Source of the DNA: Pseudoxanthobacter soli DSM 19599
GTDB taxonomy: Bacteria; Pseudomonadota; Alphaproteobacteria; Rhizobiales; Segnochrobactraceae
Assembly (NCBI RefSeq): GCF_900148505.1
Contig: NZ_FRXO01000003.1
Location: forward strand, 186,001-250,000
Length of the DNA stretch: 64,000 bases
Direction: 5' to 3'
The position numbers and the translations under genes were made by a program. How positions within the stretch are numbered: the first letter of the stretch is position 1; every line of letters starts with the position of its first letter. The notes under the pieces are model-generated. The model was given only the letters and a program-made list of their open reading frames with translations. It was not told the origin of the DNA and made no database searches. This document shows, piece after piece, positions 9,024-17,444 of this stretch.

Positions 9024-10310
9024 TCAGCGCGCCGGCGCGGCGATGGCCTTGAGGATGGCGCGCGCGGCGACGGACGCGCCGTCGGCCGACTGCATCCGCG
9101 CCGCGCCGGCTTCGAGCCGGGCATCCATCGTGCGGTCGGCGAGAAGGCCGAGAATGGCGGCGCGCAGCTCTTCCGGCGACCAGCCGTAGCGGTCGAGGGC
9201 GCGGCCGACACCGGCCTCCTCGACGCGGCGGGCATTATCGTGGCCATCCCAGCAATAGGGCATCACCAGCGACGGCACGCCGAAATAGAGCGCCTCGCAG
9301 ACGCTGTTGTTGCCGCCGTGGTGGATGAAGAGGCGGCTCTGGCGCACCACGGACGGCTGCGGAAACCAGGCATCGAGATAGACATTGTCCGGCACCAGCC
9401 GGTAATGGTCCCGCCACGCGCCGACGGCCACCAGGAAGCGGCACGGCAGCGTGGAGAACACGTCGATCATCCGCTCGATCAGGCCGGTATCCATCGCGCC
9501 GAGCGAACCGAAGCTGACATAGACCAGCGGACCGTCGTCGCGGTCGGCGAAGGTCGGCGGCTCGTAGGGGCCCTCGTTGCGGACGCAGCCTTCGAGAAAC
9601 ACGAACCGCTCCGGATCGAGCGGCTCGGCGCGGCGATGGCGCAGCGCTTCCGGCGCGAGCAGCAGGTTGAGCCACGGCGACGGCTCAAGGAACTGCGGCA
9701 CGGGATAGGGCGGCAGCCCGGCGTCCTCCAAAAGGGCGTTGAAACGCTGGTGGACGGGCGCGACCGCCGCGTCGTAGCGCTCCGAGAACGTCTTCCAGCC
9801 CGCCGGATCGTCGCTCGCACAGCCGGAGAGATAGGGCGGCACGGCAGGATCGGGCAGTTCGGTCTCGGCGCACGAGATCACCCGCACCCAGGGCACGCCC
9901 GCGCGCTTGATCGCCGGGAACATCACGACATTGTCGAGCACGACCGCCGCCGGCTTCAGCCGCGCCAGCAACTGGCGCAGCGGCGCCTCGGCATGTGCGG
10001 CCGAATCCACGATCGCCTGCCAGGTCGGCACCACATAGGCTTCGATCTGGTCGAGCGGCGACAGGCGGAAGCTCTCGCGGTGGCGGGCGACGAAGGCGTT
10101 CCAGTCGACGGCGTCGCCGCCATCCTGTTCCTCCACCGGGGGAAGCGGATATTCGGCGAAGCCGTATTCGGCGAACACGCCGCGGAAGCCGTCGTGGCAG
10201 ATGAAGACCGGATTGGCCCCCTCGCGACGCAGCGCCTGGGCGATGCCGACGCAATTGAGCGCCGCGCCGTAGCTCGCCTCCGGGAACAACGCGATCGTCT
10301 TCCGGCTCAT
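9024..10310 (-). CDS. UGT-like glycosyltransferase (GT1 family), copy 1
   Basis: A 428-residue cytoplasmic GT-B glycosyltransferase of the GT1/MGT type, which moves a sugar from a nucleotide sugar to a small acceptor. The N-terminal half opens with Lys-Thr-Ile-Ala-Leu-Phe-Pro-Glu. The C-terminal half has the donor-binding block Phe-Gly-Ser-Leu-Gly, then His-His-Gly-Gly-Asn-Asn and Tyr-Cys-Trp-Asp-Gly-His-Asp-Asn, a PSPG-like segment. It is a clear paralogue of the protein at 15733-17028 (I estimate nearly half the positions identical), with the same length and blocks. It lies 46 bp after the GntR gene and is probably cotranscribed with it, divergent from the transporter operon. The acceptor is unknown, but the context suggests a metabolite of the imported compound. 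Confidence 0.8.
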   Translation of the reverse strand: MSRKTIALFPEASYGAALNCVGIAQALRREGANPVFICHDGFRGVFAEYGFAEYPLPPVEEQDGGDAVDWNAFVARHRESFRLSPLDQIEAYVVPTWQAIVDSAAHAEAPLRQLLARLKPAAVVLDNVVMFPAIKRAGVPWVRVISCAETELPDPAVPPYLSGCASDDPAGWKTFSERYDAAVAPVHQRFNALLEDAGLPPYPVPQFLEPSPWLNLLLAPEALRHRRAEPLDPERFVFLEGCVRNEGPYEPPTFADRDDGPLVYVSFGSLGAMDTGLIERMIDVFSTLPCRFLVAVGAWRDHYRLVPDNVYLDAWFPQPSVVRQSRLFIHHGGNNSVCEALYFGVPSLVMPYCWDGHDNARRVEEAGVGRALDRYGWSPEELRAAILGLLADRTMDARLEAGAARMQSADGASVAARAILKAIAAPAR

Positions 10311-10356
10311 GCCCGCCTGCGCTTCCTCATTCCATCGACCGCAATCCCGCGCGGCT

Positions 10357-11301
10357 TCATGCCCCGACCAGCCGCAGGGGCGGCGGCACGCCGCGCCCGA
10401 GGATCCGCGGCCGGAGCGTGCGCGACAGGCGCAGGTGCACCCGCATCAGGTCGGCCGCAAGCTCCATCTGCTCCCGCTCGATCTGCTCGAGGATCTGCAG
10501 GTGCTCCCGGGTCGACTGCATCAGGCGGAACACGTTCACACTGGCGTGGGGCTGTCCGGTACGACGGCGGCGGTGATGATTCAAGAGGGCTTCCTCTATG
10601 AACGGATTGCCGCACGAGCGCGCGACCATGCCGTGGAACTCATCGTCCGATCGCTCGAACAGCCGCCGGTCGAATGCCCGCTCGCCGCCAGCGATCAGCG
10701 CCTCCATGGTCTGGCGCAGGCCGGCGATGACGGTCGGATCGGCCCGGAAAGACGGGCACAGGATCGCCGCCGGCTCCATCAGCAGGCGGAACTCGAAACT
10801 GTGGGCCATCGCCTCGCCGGTGGTGCCGACCGGCTTGAAAATCCACTGCTGTCCGGCCGCGCGCTCGACGAGCTGCTCCTCGATCAGTCTTTGTAACGTA
10901 TTCTGTACCGTCACCCGACTGACACCATAGCGGCGCTGCAGCGCGGCGACCGTCTGGCCTTCCGCGATGCGCCGGGCCGCCAGATCCCTGAGGATCGCCT
11001 CGTAGAGCGCATCTTCGTCGCTCTCCGGCAGGGGCGGCTCCATACCGGCGAACTGGGCCGGATCGACCGCGAGGCGATAGCCGCCCTCCTCGCTCGCCGC
11101 GACGAGGCCCTGCTCCGCAAGTATTTGAAAAGCCTTGCGGATTGGCGTCCGCGATACATTGCAGCGCGAGGCGATCAATTGCTCCGGCAGGTGCTCTCCG
11201 GCCTGCATCCCGCTCTCGCGCGCGACCTCGATGACCCGGTGGGCGAGATCGAGATGCCGCTGCCTGAGGCGCTTCGGTTCGCTGGCCGGTTCGCTGGTCA
11301 T
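10357..11301 (-). CDS. GntR family regulator with two winged-helix domains
   Basis: 314 residues. Residues 12-78 form one GntR winged helix (Ser-Arg-Thr-Pro-Ile-Arg-Lys-Ala in the recognition helix). Residues 97-157 form a second one (Val-Ser-Arg-Val-Thr-Val-Gln-Asn). Residues 165-290 are an all-helical FCD-like effector domain with Arg/Glu/His residues of the kind that bind metal and carboxylate ligands. Ordinary FadR-type GntR proteins have a single winged helix, so the duplication is unusual. The gene diverges from the Pot-type transporter operon across a 319-bp intergenic region and is the obvious candidate to control it. The effector is probably the imported compound or an intermediate (inference). 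ATG 11301 begins directly before the first HTH and overlaps a small tandem duplication. Confidence 0.85.
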   Translation of the reverse strand: MTSEPASEPKRLRQRHLDLAHRVIEVARESGMQAGEHLPEQLIASRCNVSRTPIRKAFQILAEQGLVAASEEGGYRLAVDPAQFAGMEPPLPESDEDALYEAILRDLAARRIAEGQTVAALQRRYGVSRVTVQNTLQRLIEEQLVERAAGQQWIFKPVGTTGEAMAHSFEFRLLMEPAAILCPSFRADPTVIAGLRQTMEALIAGGERAFDRRLFERSDDEFHGMVARSCGNPFIEEALLNHHRRRRTGQPHASVNVFRLMQSTREHLQILEQIEREQMELAADLMRVHLRLSRTLRPRILGRGVPPPLRLVGA

Positions 11302-11321
11302 GCCCGTTCGATGCCCGTTTC
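11276..11321. repeat. 12-bp and 11-bp tandem duplications at the GntR start codon
   Basis: GGTTCGCTGGCC (11276-11287) is followed by GGTTCGCTGGTC (11288-11299), then ATGCCCGTTCG (11300-11310) by ATGCCCGTTTC. The first pair encodes the Ser-Glu-Pro repeat at the N-terminus of the GntR protein; the second lies in its leader. Confidence 0.6.
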
Positions 11322-11407
11322 CACTGCTTTCGCCGGCCCATGCTGCCCCTCATCACGCCCGCTGGCAAGCGCGGAAGATGAAAATGCCGGCGCAGGACGA
11401 AAACCGA

Positions 11408-11446
11408 TTGACGTATTTTTTTGAGGAATAGTACCATCAGCCTCAA
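11408..11446 (+). promoter_or_regulatory. Candidate promoter and GntR operator of the transporter operon
   Basis: TTGACG (11408-11413), an 18-bp spacer and TACCAT (11432-11437) resemble a sigma-70 promoter reading toward the transporter operon. An inverted repeat, TTGAGG (11421-11426) and CCTCAA (11441-11446), overlaps the -10 element and could be bound by the adjacent GntR protein. This is the only A/T-rich spot in the intergenic region 11302-11620. The remainder of that region, up to the SBP start, shows no gene. Confidence 0.4.
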
Positions 11447-11620
11447 GAGCGACACAGAGCCATCCGGCCGGCGCTCACCGGAGGACGAACACCGAGGGCG
11501 ATGCGGCGCGCGATGCGCGGACCGCGGGCCGTCCTCGCTTCAACGAATCGCCGCTCCGCCGCGGCCCGGTCGCCAGACGACCCGGCCGCGCGTGGAGACC
11601 TGAAACGGGAGACGACCGCC

Positions 11621-12700
11621 ATGACGACCGCCGCACGGACATCCGCAGCAAAACTGGCACGGCCTGCCCTCGCCGCCACCCTCGGGGCCGCGATGCTGGC
11701 TTCGACCGTTGCGGCCGGCCACGCCGCCGACCTCGTGATCTCCAACTGGAGCGGCTACATGGCGCCCGACATCGCGGAGACCTTCAAGGCCGCGACCGGG
11801 CTCTCCATCGAGGTGGTGAACCATGCCACCAACGAGGAGATCATGGGCAAGCTCGTCGCCGGCAAGGGCAAGGGCTACGACGTGGTGTTCGTGTCGTCGC
11901 CGTTCGCCGAGGCGCTGCACAAGATGGACCTGACGGCGCCCATCGACCACGAAAAGGTGCCGAACCTCTCCAACCTCTATCCGGAGGCGCAGCAGCTCGC
12001 CTACGATCCCGGCAACACCTTCTCCGTGCCCTATACCTGGGGCACCACGGGCCTGTGCTACCGCTCCGACCTCGTCAAGGGCCCGGTCGACAGCTGGTAC
12101 AACCTGCTGAAGCCGGACGACCAGCTGAAGGGCAAGGTGACGATGCTGGCGACCGACCGCTGGCTGATGGCGGCGGGCCTCATTCCGCTCGGCTTCTCGG
12201 TCAACGCCACCGAGCCCTCGCAGATCGCCGACGCGACCAAGCTGCTGATCGAGGCCAAGAAGACCCTGCTCGCCTATGACGACACCACGTTCTATTCCAA
12301 GCTCGTCTCCGGCGAGGCGCTCTTGACCCACGCCTGGGACGGCTGGTGCAATTACGGCATCGCCGAGAACCCGGCGATCAAGTTCGTCGTGCCGAAGGAA
12401 GGCTCCGACCTGTGGGTCGACACCATCGTGGTGATGAAGAATTCCGAGAAGCAGGACGCGGCGATGAAGTTCATCAACTTCCTGCTGGAGCCGACCAACC
12501 ACGCCTGGGCCGCGTCGAACATCGACTACAAGGTGCCGAACAAGGCCGCGATGGAGCTGCTGCCCGCTGACTTCCTGAAGCAGTTCCCGAACATGGCGAC
12601 CCCGCCGGCCGAACTGATGAAGTACGAGCTGATGCGCGATCTCGGCCCGGCGCAGCGCGAATATTCCCGCGCCGTCAGCGAGATCAAGGCCGCGAACTGA
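11621..12700 (+). CDS. Pot-type ABC transporter substrate-binding protein
   Basis: 359-residue periplasmic binding protein of the PotD/PotF (polyamine-type) group. The N-terminus has a Sec signal peptide (hydrophobic stretch around residues 15-34, likely cleavage after Gly-His-Ala-Ala). The mature part opens with Ile-Ser-Asn-Trp-Ser-Gly-Tyr-Met-Ala-Pro and contains Pro-Tyr-Thr-Trp-Gly-Thr-Thr-Gly-Leu, both hallmarks of this family. Polyamines are usual ligands, but relatives bind other amines and amino-acid derivatives, so the substrate is open. It heads an operon with two permeases, an ATPase and catabolic genes. GGGAG lies 12 bp before ATG 11621. Confidence 0.85.
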   Translation: MTTAARTSAAKLARPALAATLGAAMLASTVAAGHAADLVISNWSGYMAPDIAETFKAATGLSIEVVNHATNEEIMGKLVAGKGKGYDVVFVSSPFAEALHKMDLTAPIDHEKVPNLSNLYPEAQQLAYDPGNTFSVPYTWGTTGLCYRSDLVKGPVDSWYNLLKPDDQLKGKVTMLATDRWLMAAGLIPLGFSVNATEPSQIADATKLLIEAKKTLLAYDDTTFYSKLVSGEALLTHAWDGWCNYGIAENPAIKFVVPKEGSDLWVDTIVVMKNSEKQDAAMKFINFLLEPTNHAWAASNIDYKVPNKAAMELLPADFLKQFPNMATPPAELMKYELMRDLGPAQREYSRAVSEIKAAN

Positions 12701-12723
12701 CGCCGGAAGCATCGGCGAACACC

Positions 12724-12761
12724 GGCCGGCGGGCTCTCCGCCCCCCCCCCCGCCGCCGGCC
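12724..12761 (+). promoter_or_regulatory. Intercistronic hairpin with a C11 tract
   Basis: GGCCGGCGG (12724-12732) pairs perfectly with CCGCCGGCC (12753-12761). The 20-nt loop contains an uninterrupted run of eleven C (12741-12751). It lies 23 bp after the binding-protein gene and before the permease, where such hairpins commonly stabilise the abundant binding-protein mRNA or attenuate read-through. The C run is prone to slippage. Confidence 0.5.
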
Positions 12762-12914
12762 AAGGACCTGACGACCCGGGGCCTCAGGGCTCCGGGCGCC
12801 TTCCGCGCCGAAAGGCGGCGCGTCGCGGCCTGTGCCGCGCGAGATGATCGCCTGAGACCGATTTCGTTTCCCAGCCCCGAGGCCGGCTCGCGCCTCACCG
12901 GCCGGAGATGCCCG

Positions 12915-13796
12915 TTGTCGACGACCTCGCCCCGCTTCCGCCTGCTGTCGCCGCCGAACCTTTTGGCAGCCCCGGCGGTTCTCTGGCTCACGGTGTTCAT
13001 GCTGGCACCGTGCGCGATGGTGCTCGCCTATTCCGTGTTCACCCGCGGCATCTATGGCGGCGTCGACTACATCCTGACGACCGAGAACTTCGTGCGGGTG
13101 TTCGATCCGCTCTATGCGCGCATCTTCCTGACCTCGGCGCGCATCGCCGGGCTCGCCACGCTGATCGCGGTCATCGTCGCCTATCCGGCGGCCTACGCGA
13201 TCGCCGCCGCGCCCCGGCACCGGCAGGCGGCGCTGCTGTTCCTCGCCGTGCTGCCGTTCTGGTCGAACTACCTGATCCGCACCTATGCCTGGATCGTGCT
13301 CCTGAACCGCGAGGGGCTGGTCAACGGCGCGCTGAAGGCGCTCGGCTACGACGGCGAGCCGGTTTCCATGCTCTATACAGAGGGCGCCGTGATCACCGGC
13401 CTCGTCTACAACTACCTGCCGTTCGTGATCCTCGCGGTCTATGCCTCGCTGTCGCGGCTCGACCGCTCGCTGGTCGAGGCCTCGCGCGATCTCGGCGCCT
13501 CGGCCTTCACCACGTTCTACCGGGTGACGCTGCCCTTGACGGTGCCCGGCATCGCCGCGGGCGCGGTGTTCGTGTTCGTGCTGTCGATCGGCAACTTCGT
13601 CACCCCGGCGCTGCTTGGCGGCGGGCGGTTCCAGATGATCGGCAACCTCGTCTACGATCAGTTCCTGACCGCCAACGACTGGCCGTTCGGCGCCGCCCTC
13701 GGCTTCGTGCTGATCCTCGTGATGCTGGCGCTCCTGTCGATCCAGGCGATGCTGGCCGAGCGCGCCGCCGGCGAACGCAAGGGAGAGGCCGCATGA
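12915..13796 (+). CDS. Pot-type ABC transporter permease 1 (PotB-like)
   Basis: 293-residue inner membrane permease with about six membrane segments. The EAA loop that docks the ATPase reads Glu-Ala-Ser-Arg-Asp-Leu-Gly-Ala-Ser-Ala near residue 190. The first reading-frame start before the first membrane helix is TTG at 12915, behind CCGGAGA. No ATG in frame precedes the membrane segment. The gene overlaps the second permease by ATGA. It belongs to the operon that imports the unknown substrate of this locus. Confidence 0.85.
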   Translation: MSTTSPRFRLLSPPNLLAAPAVLWLTVFMLAPCAMVLAYSVFTRGIYGGVDYILTTENFVRVFDPLYARIFLTSARIAGLATLIAVIVAYPAAYAIAAAPRHRQAALLFLAVLPFWSNYLIRTYAWIVLLNREGLVNGALKALGYDGEPVSMLYTEGAVITGLVYNYLPFVILAVYASLSRLDRSLVEASRDLGASAFTTFYRVTLPLTVPGIAAGAVFVFVLSIGNFVTPALLGGGRFQMIGNLVYDQFLTANDWPFGAALGFVLILVMLALLSIQAMLAERAAGERKGEAA

Positions 13797-14581
13797 ACGC
13801 CGCCGGCAGCCGCATCGCCGGGCGCGTGGTGCTCGGCCTCCTGTTCACCTTCCTCTATCTGCCGATCGCGGTGCTGGTGGCGCTCTCGTTCAACGAGGCC
13901 GGCCTGCCGACGGTCTGGTCGGGCTTCTCGACGCGCTGGTACGGCGCGCTGATGCAGAATGTCGACATCCTCTCGGCCGCGCGGCACACCCTGATCGTGG
14001 CGGTCGCCGCGACCGCGATCTCCACCGTGCTCGGCACCCTGCTCGCGCTGGGACTGGAGACGCGCGCCCGCAAGAGCCGCGGGCTCGAGGCGCTGGTGTT
14101 CGCGCCGATGATCATTCCCGACATCGTGCTGGCGGTGTCGCTGCTGTCGTTCTTCTCCTGGCTCGACGTCACGATGGGGCTTCACACCATCATCGTCAGC
14201 CACGTCGTGTTCGATCTCGCCTTCGTCTCCGCCGTGGTGCGGGCGCGGCTGAAATCGTTCGACTTCTCCATCGTCGAGGCCTCGCGCGATCTCGGCGCCT
14301 CGTCGTTCACCACCTTCCGGCGCATCACGCTGCCGGTGATCCTGCCGGCGGTGATCGCGGGGGCGATGCTCGCCTTCACGCTGTCCGTCGACGAATTCAT
14401 CATCGCCTTCTTCACCGCCGGTGCCGGCCGGGATTCGATCACCCTTCCCATGCAGATCTATTCGATGATCCGTTTCGGCGTCACGCCGGAGATCAATGCG
14501 CTCGCCACCCTCGTCATGGGGTTCAGCATCGCCGTGCTGGTGATCTCGCAGCGCTTCAACAAGGGAGGGCTGCTGCCGTGA
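13793..14581 (+). CDS. Pot-type ABC transporter permease 2 (PotC-like)
   Basis: 262-residue inner membrane permease with about six membrane helices and an EAA loop (Glu-Ala-Ser-Arg-Asp-Leu-Gly-Ala-Ser-Ser) at about residues 161-170. It forms the heterodimeric channel with the preceding permease. ATG 13793 overlaps the upstream stop (ATGA) and follows GGGAGAGG. Its own stop overlaps the GTG start of the ATPase, so translation of the three transporter genes is coupled. Confidence 0.88.
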   Translation: MNAAGSRIAGRVVLGLLFTFLYLPIAVLVALSFNEAGLPTVWSGFSTRWYGALMQNVDILSAARHTLIVAVAATAISTVLGTLLALGLETRARKSRGLEALVFAPMIIPDIVLAVSLLSFFSWLDVTMGLHTIIVSHVVFDLAFVSAVVRARLKSFDFSIVEASRDLGASSFTTFRRITLPVILPAVIAGAMLAFTLSVDEFIIAFFTAGAGRDSITLPMQIYSMIRFGVTPEINALATLVMGFSIAVLVISQRFNKGGLLP

Positions 14582-15654
14582 GCGTCGGACCCGTTCCCAT
14601 CGTGCTTTCCATCGACAACGTGGTGAAGCGCTACGGCAGCGCCACGGCGGTCGCGGGCATCTCGCTCGACATCCGCGAGAACGAGTTCTTCGCCCTGCTC
14701 GGGCCCTCCGGCTGCGGCAAGACCACGCTTCTCAGGATGCTCGCCGGGTTCGAGACGCCGACCGCCGGCCGCATCCTGATCGACGGCGTCGACGTCGCCC
14801 CGGTGCCGCCGAACCGGCGGCCGGTGAACCTGATGTTCCAGTCCTACGCGCTGTTCCCGCACATGAGCGTGCGCGCCAACATCGCCTACGGGCTGGAGAT
14901 GGAGGGACTGAAGCGGGCCGAGATCAAGGCCCGCGTCGACGCCATCCTGGAGACGACGCACCTCGCGCCGCTCGCCGACCGGCGGCCGGAGCAGCTTTCC
15001 GGCGGCCAGCGCCAGCGCGTCGCGCTCGCCCGCGCCCTCGTCAAGCGGCCGCGGGTGCTGCTGCTCGACGAACCGCTCGGCGCGCTCGACAAGAAGCTGC
15101 GCGAGGCGATGCAGATCGAGCTGAAGCGGCTCCAGCACGAAGTCGGCATCACCTTCGTCATGGTCACCCACGACCAGGAGGAAGCGCTGGTGATGGCCGA
15201 CCGCATGGCCGTGCTGAAGGATGGCCGGCTTCTGCAGTGCGACGGTCCCCACGCCATCTACGAACAGCCCGCCGACCGCTTCGTCGCCGATTTCATCGGC
15301 GTGATGAACTTCGCAGACGGCACCGCCGCCGTTGACGGCCTGACGGCCAAGGACGGCACGGCGATCCGCGGCGAGCGGCCCGCCGGCCTCGCGCCCGGCG
15401 CCGCCGCCGTCGCCGCGGTGCGGCCGGAGCGGCTGAAGCTCGGCGCCGAGGGGGCCGACAACCGCGCCGCCGGCCGCATCGAGGCGGTCGCCTATCACGG
15501 CCTCGACCTGCAGCTTCACGTGCGCACGGCGCTGTCGCCCAAACCGTTCCTGGTGCGGCTGACGGCGGATGCCGCCGACCGCCGCCCGGTCGCGATCGGC
15601 GAGGACGTCGTCCTCGGCTGGAGCGCCGCCGATACCCGCCTGTTTCCGGCCTGA
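14578..15654 (+). CDS. Pot-type ABC transporter ATP-binding protein (PotA-like)
   Basis: 358-residue ATPase. Walker A (Gly-Pro-Ser-Gly-Cys-Gly-Lys-Thr-Thr) lies at about 42-50, the signature Leu-Ser-Gly-Gly-Gln-Arg-Gln-Arg at about 140, Walker B with Leu-Leu-Leu-Asp-Glu-Pro at about 161 and the switch His in Val-Thr-His-Asp-Gln-Glu at about 197. A TOBE domain occupies the last 110 residues. The start is GTG 14578, overlapping the permease stop. Length and domain order match PotA and related polyamine/amino-acid-derivative importers. Confidence 0.9.
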   Translation: MSVGPVPIVLSIDNVVKRYGSATAVAGISLDIRENEFFALLGPSGCGKTTLLRMLAGFETPTAGRILIDGVDVAPVPPNRRPVNLMFQSYALFPHMSVRANIAYGLEMEGLKRAEIKARVDAILETTHLAPLADRRPEQLSGGQRQRVALARALVKRPRVLLLDEPLGALDKKLREAMQIELKRLQHEVGITFVMVTHDQEEALVMADRMAVLKDGRLLQCDGPHAIYEQPADRFVADFIGVMNFADGTAAVDGLTAKDGTAIRGERPAGLAPGAAAVAAVRPERLKLGAEGADNRAAGRIEAVAYHGLDLQLHVRTALSPKPFLVRLTADAADRRPVAIGEDVVLGWSAADTRLFPA

Positions 15655-15732
15655 ACCCGTTCCGGCCCGAACCCAATCCCTGGCCCGCACCCCTTCCGGG
15701 GCCGGGCCTCGCCTGACCTTCGGGGGATCCCA

Positions 15733-17028
15733 ATGGCACAGAAGACCATCGCCTTCTTTCCCGAGGCCGCGTTCGGCCCGGCGCTCAACTCGGTCGGCAT
15801 CGCCCAGGCCGTGGAAGCGCTCGGCCACAAGGCCGTGTTCCTCTCCGATCCCGGCTTCGTCGAGGTCTACGAGGGTTACGGCTTCAAGGCCTATCCGGTG
15901 AACCTGTCGGAGCCGATGCCGGCCGACCAGATGGCGAAGTTCTGGGAGGACTTCATCAACGGCCACATCCCGAACTTCCGCAAGTCGCCCTACGACCAGA
16001 TCGACAACTACGTGAAGGACTGCTGGACCGCGATCGTCGACAGCGCCAAGTGGGCCGAGAAGGACCTGCCGGGCGTGCTGGCCGAGGTGAAGCCGGATCT
16101 GATCTGCGTCGACAACGTGATCCTGTTCCCGGCGATCAAGCAGTTCGGCAAGCCGTGGGTGCGCATCATCTCGTGCTCCGAGAACGAGATCGAGGACGAC
16201 GCCATTCCGCCGCACCTCTCCGGCTGCGCCGAGAACGACCACGAAGGCCACGCCCGCTACCGCGCCCGCTTCAACGAGGTGATCAAGCCGATCCACGACG
16301 ACTTCAACGGCTTCCTGGCCGCGTGCGGCGAGGACGCCTATCCGATCGGCCAGTTCTTCGAAGCCTCGCCGTTCATGAACCTGCTGCTCTATCCCGAGGC
16401 GGTGAAGTTCAACCGGTCGCATCCTTTGCCGGCAAACCGGTTCCAATATCTCGAAGGCTGCGTCCGCGCGGAGAAGCCCTACGAGGTGCCGACCTTCGCC
16501 GCCAACAACGACAAGCCGCTGCTCTATGTCTCGTTCGGCAGCCTCGGGTCAGGCGACGTCGACCTTCTGAAGCGCATCATCGAGACCGTCGGCAAGCTGC
16601 CCTACCGCGCCCTCGTCAATGTCGGCGGCTACAAGGACCAGTACGACGACGTGCCGGCGAACGTGATCATCGACAGCTGGTTCCCGCAGCCCTCGGTGAT
16701 CCCGCAGGTCGACGCGGTGATCCACCACGGCGGCAACAACTCGTTCACGGAGTGCCTCTATTTCGGCAAGCCGGCGATCATCATGCCCTATGTGTGGGAC
16801 GGCCACGACAACGCCACCCGCGTGCAGGAAACCGGCCACGGCTTCAAGATGCCGCGCTACGACTGGACCGACGCCGACCTCGCCGAGAAGCTCGCCGCCT
16901 GCGTCAACGATCCGGCGATGAAGGCGAAGCTCGCCGCGACCTCCGCCTCGATGCAGTCCCAGAACGGGCCGGCCAAGGCCGCCGCCATCCTCGACACGCT
17001 GGTGAAGGGGGAGACGTTCCATGGCTGA
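15733..17028 (+). CDS. UGT-like glycosyltransferase (GT1 family), copy 2
   Basis: 431-residue GT-B glycosyltransferase, paralogous along its whole length to the protein at 9024-10310. It shares Phe-Pro-Glu-Ala near the N-terminus, Pro-Trp-Val-Arg-Ile-Ile-Ser-Cys mid-protein, Tyr-Val-Ser-Phe-Gly-Ser-Leu-Gly before the donor domain, and His-His-Gly-Gly-Asn-Asn-Ser at 331-337 with Trp-Asp-Gly-His-Asp-Asn after it. There is no signal peptide, so it acts in the cytoplasm on a small molecule. It lies 78 bp after the transporter ATPase, and its end overlaps the first cupin gene by 8 bp. A transferase inside a catabolic operon is odd; sugar attachment may mask or tag a reactive intermediate (inference). 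Confidence 0.82.
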   Translation: MAQKTIAFFPEAAFGPALNSVGIAQAVEALGHKAVFLSDPGFVEVYEGYGFKAYPVNLSEPMPADQMAKFWEDFINGHIPNFRKSPYDQIDNYVKDCWTAIVDSAKWAEKDLPGVLAEVKPDLICVDNVILFPAIKQFGKPWVRIISCSENEIEDDAIPPHLSGCAENDHEGHARYRARFNEVIKPIHDDFNGFLAACGEDAYPIGQFFEASPFMNLLLYPEAVKFNRSHPLPANRFQYLEGCVRAEKPYEVPTFAANNDKPLLYVSFGSLGSGDVDLLKRIIETVGKLPYRALVNVGGYKDQYDDVPANVIIDSWFPQPSVIPQVDAVIHHGGNNSFTECLYFGKPAIIMPYVWDGHDNATRVQETGHGFKMPRYDWTDADLAEKLAACVNDPAMKAKLAATSASMQSQNGPAKAAAILDTLVKGETFHG

Positions 17029-17392
17029 CGCGCCCGCAACGCTCGCCTCGACGGCGCCGCACCTCTACAACGCCACCGCCTTCGGCGACCTCGTCGACTG
17101 GGGCGTGCAGCCCGACGCCATCGAGCCCGGCTCGCATTCGAGCGGACGGCTTCTCTACAAGGGCCCGAACAACCAGCCGGAATCGGGCCTGTGGGTCTGC
17201 ACCCCCGGCCGCTGGCGGCTCTCGATCCCGCGCGACGAGCTGTGCCACTTCGTCTCCGGCCGGGCCACCTACCGCCGCGACGACGGCGAGATGATCGAGG
17301 TCGAGGCGGGAACGGTGGTGATGTTCCCCGCCGGCTGGACGGGCGAATGCACCGTCCACGAGACCATGCGCAATCTCTACATGCTGGTCTGA
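17021..17392 (+). CDS. Small cupin protein, copy 1
   Basis: 123-residue single-domain cupin of the EutQ/ureidoglycine-aminohydrolase-like (Cupin_3) type. The barrel has Thr-Pro-Gly-Arg-Trp, then Asp-Glu-Leu-Cys-His-Phe-Val-Ser-Gly-Arg, where a His and a Glu normally bind metal, and Gly-Thr-Val-Val-Met-Phe-Pro-Ala-Gly-Trp. ATG 17021 overlaps the glycosyltransferase end by 8 bp. The next cupin is its paralogue. Proteins of this kind occur in many amine and amino-acid catabolic operons; the reaction, if any, cannot be told from sequence. Confidence 0.8.
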   Translation: MADAPATLASTAPHLYNATAFGDLVDWGVQPDAIEPGSHSSGRLLYKGPNNQPESGLWVCTPGRWRLSIPRDELCHFVSGRATYRRDDGEMIEVEAGTVVMFPAGWTGECTVHETMRNLYMLV

Positions 17393-17444
17393 GCCATCGG
17401 CCTGCTTTGCCGGCTTATCTACTCCCGAACACCGGATTTTCCCG

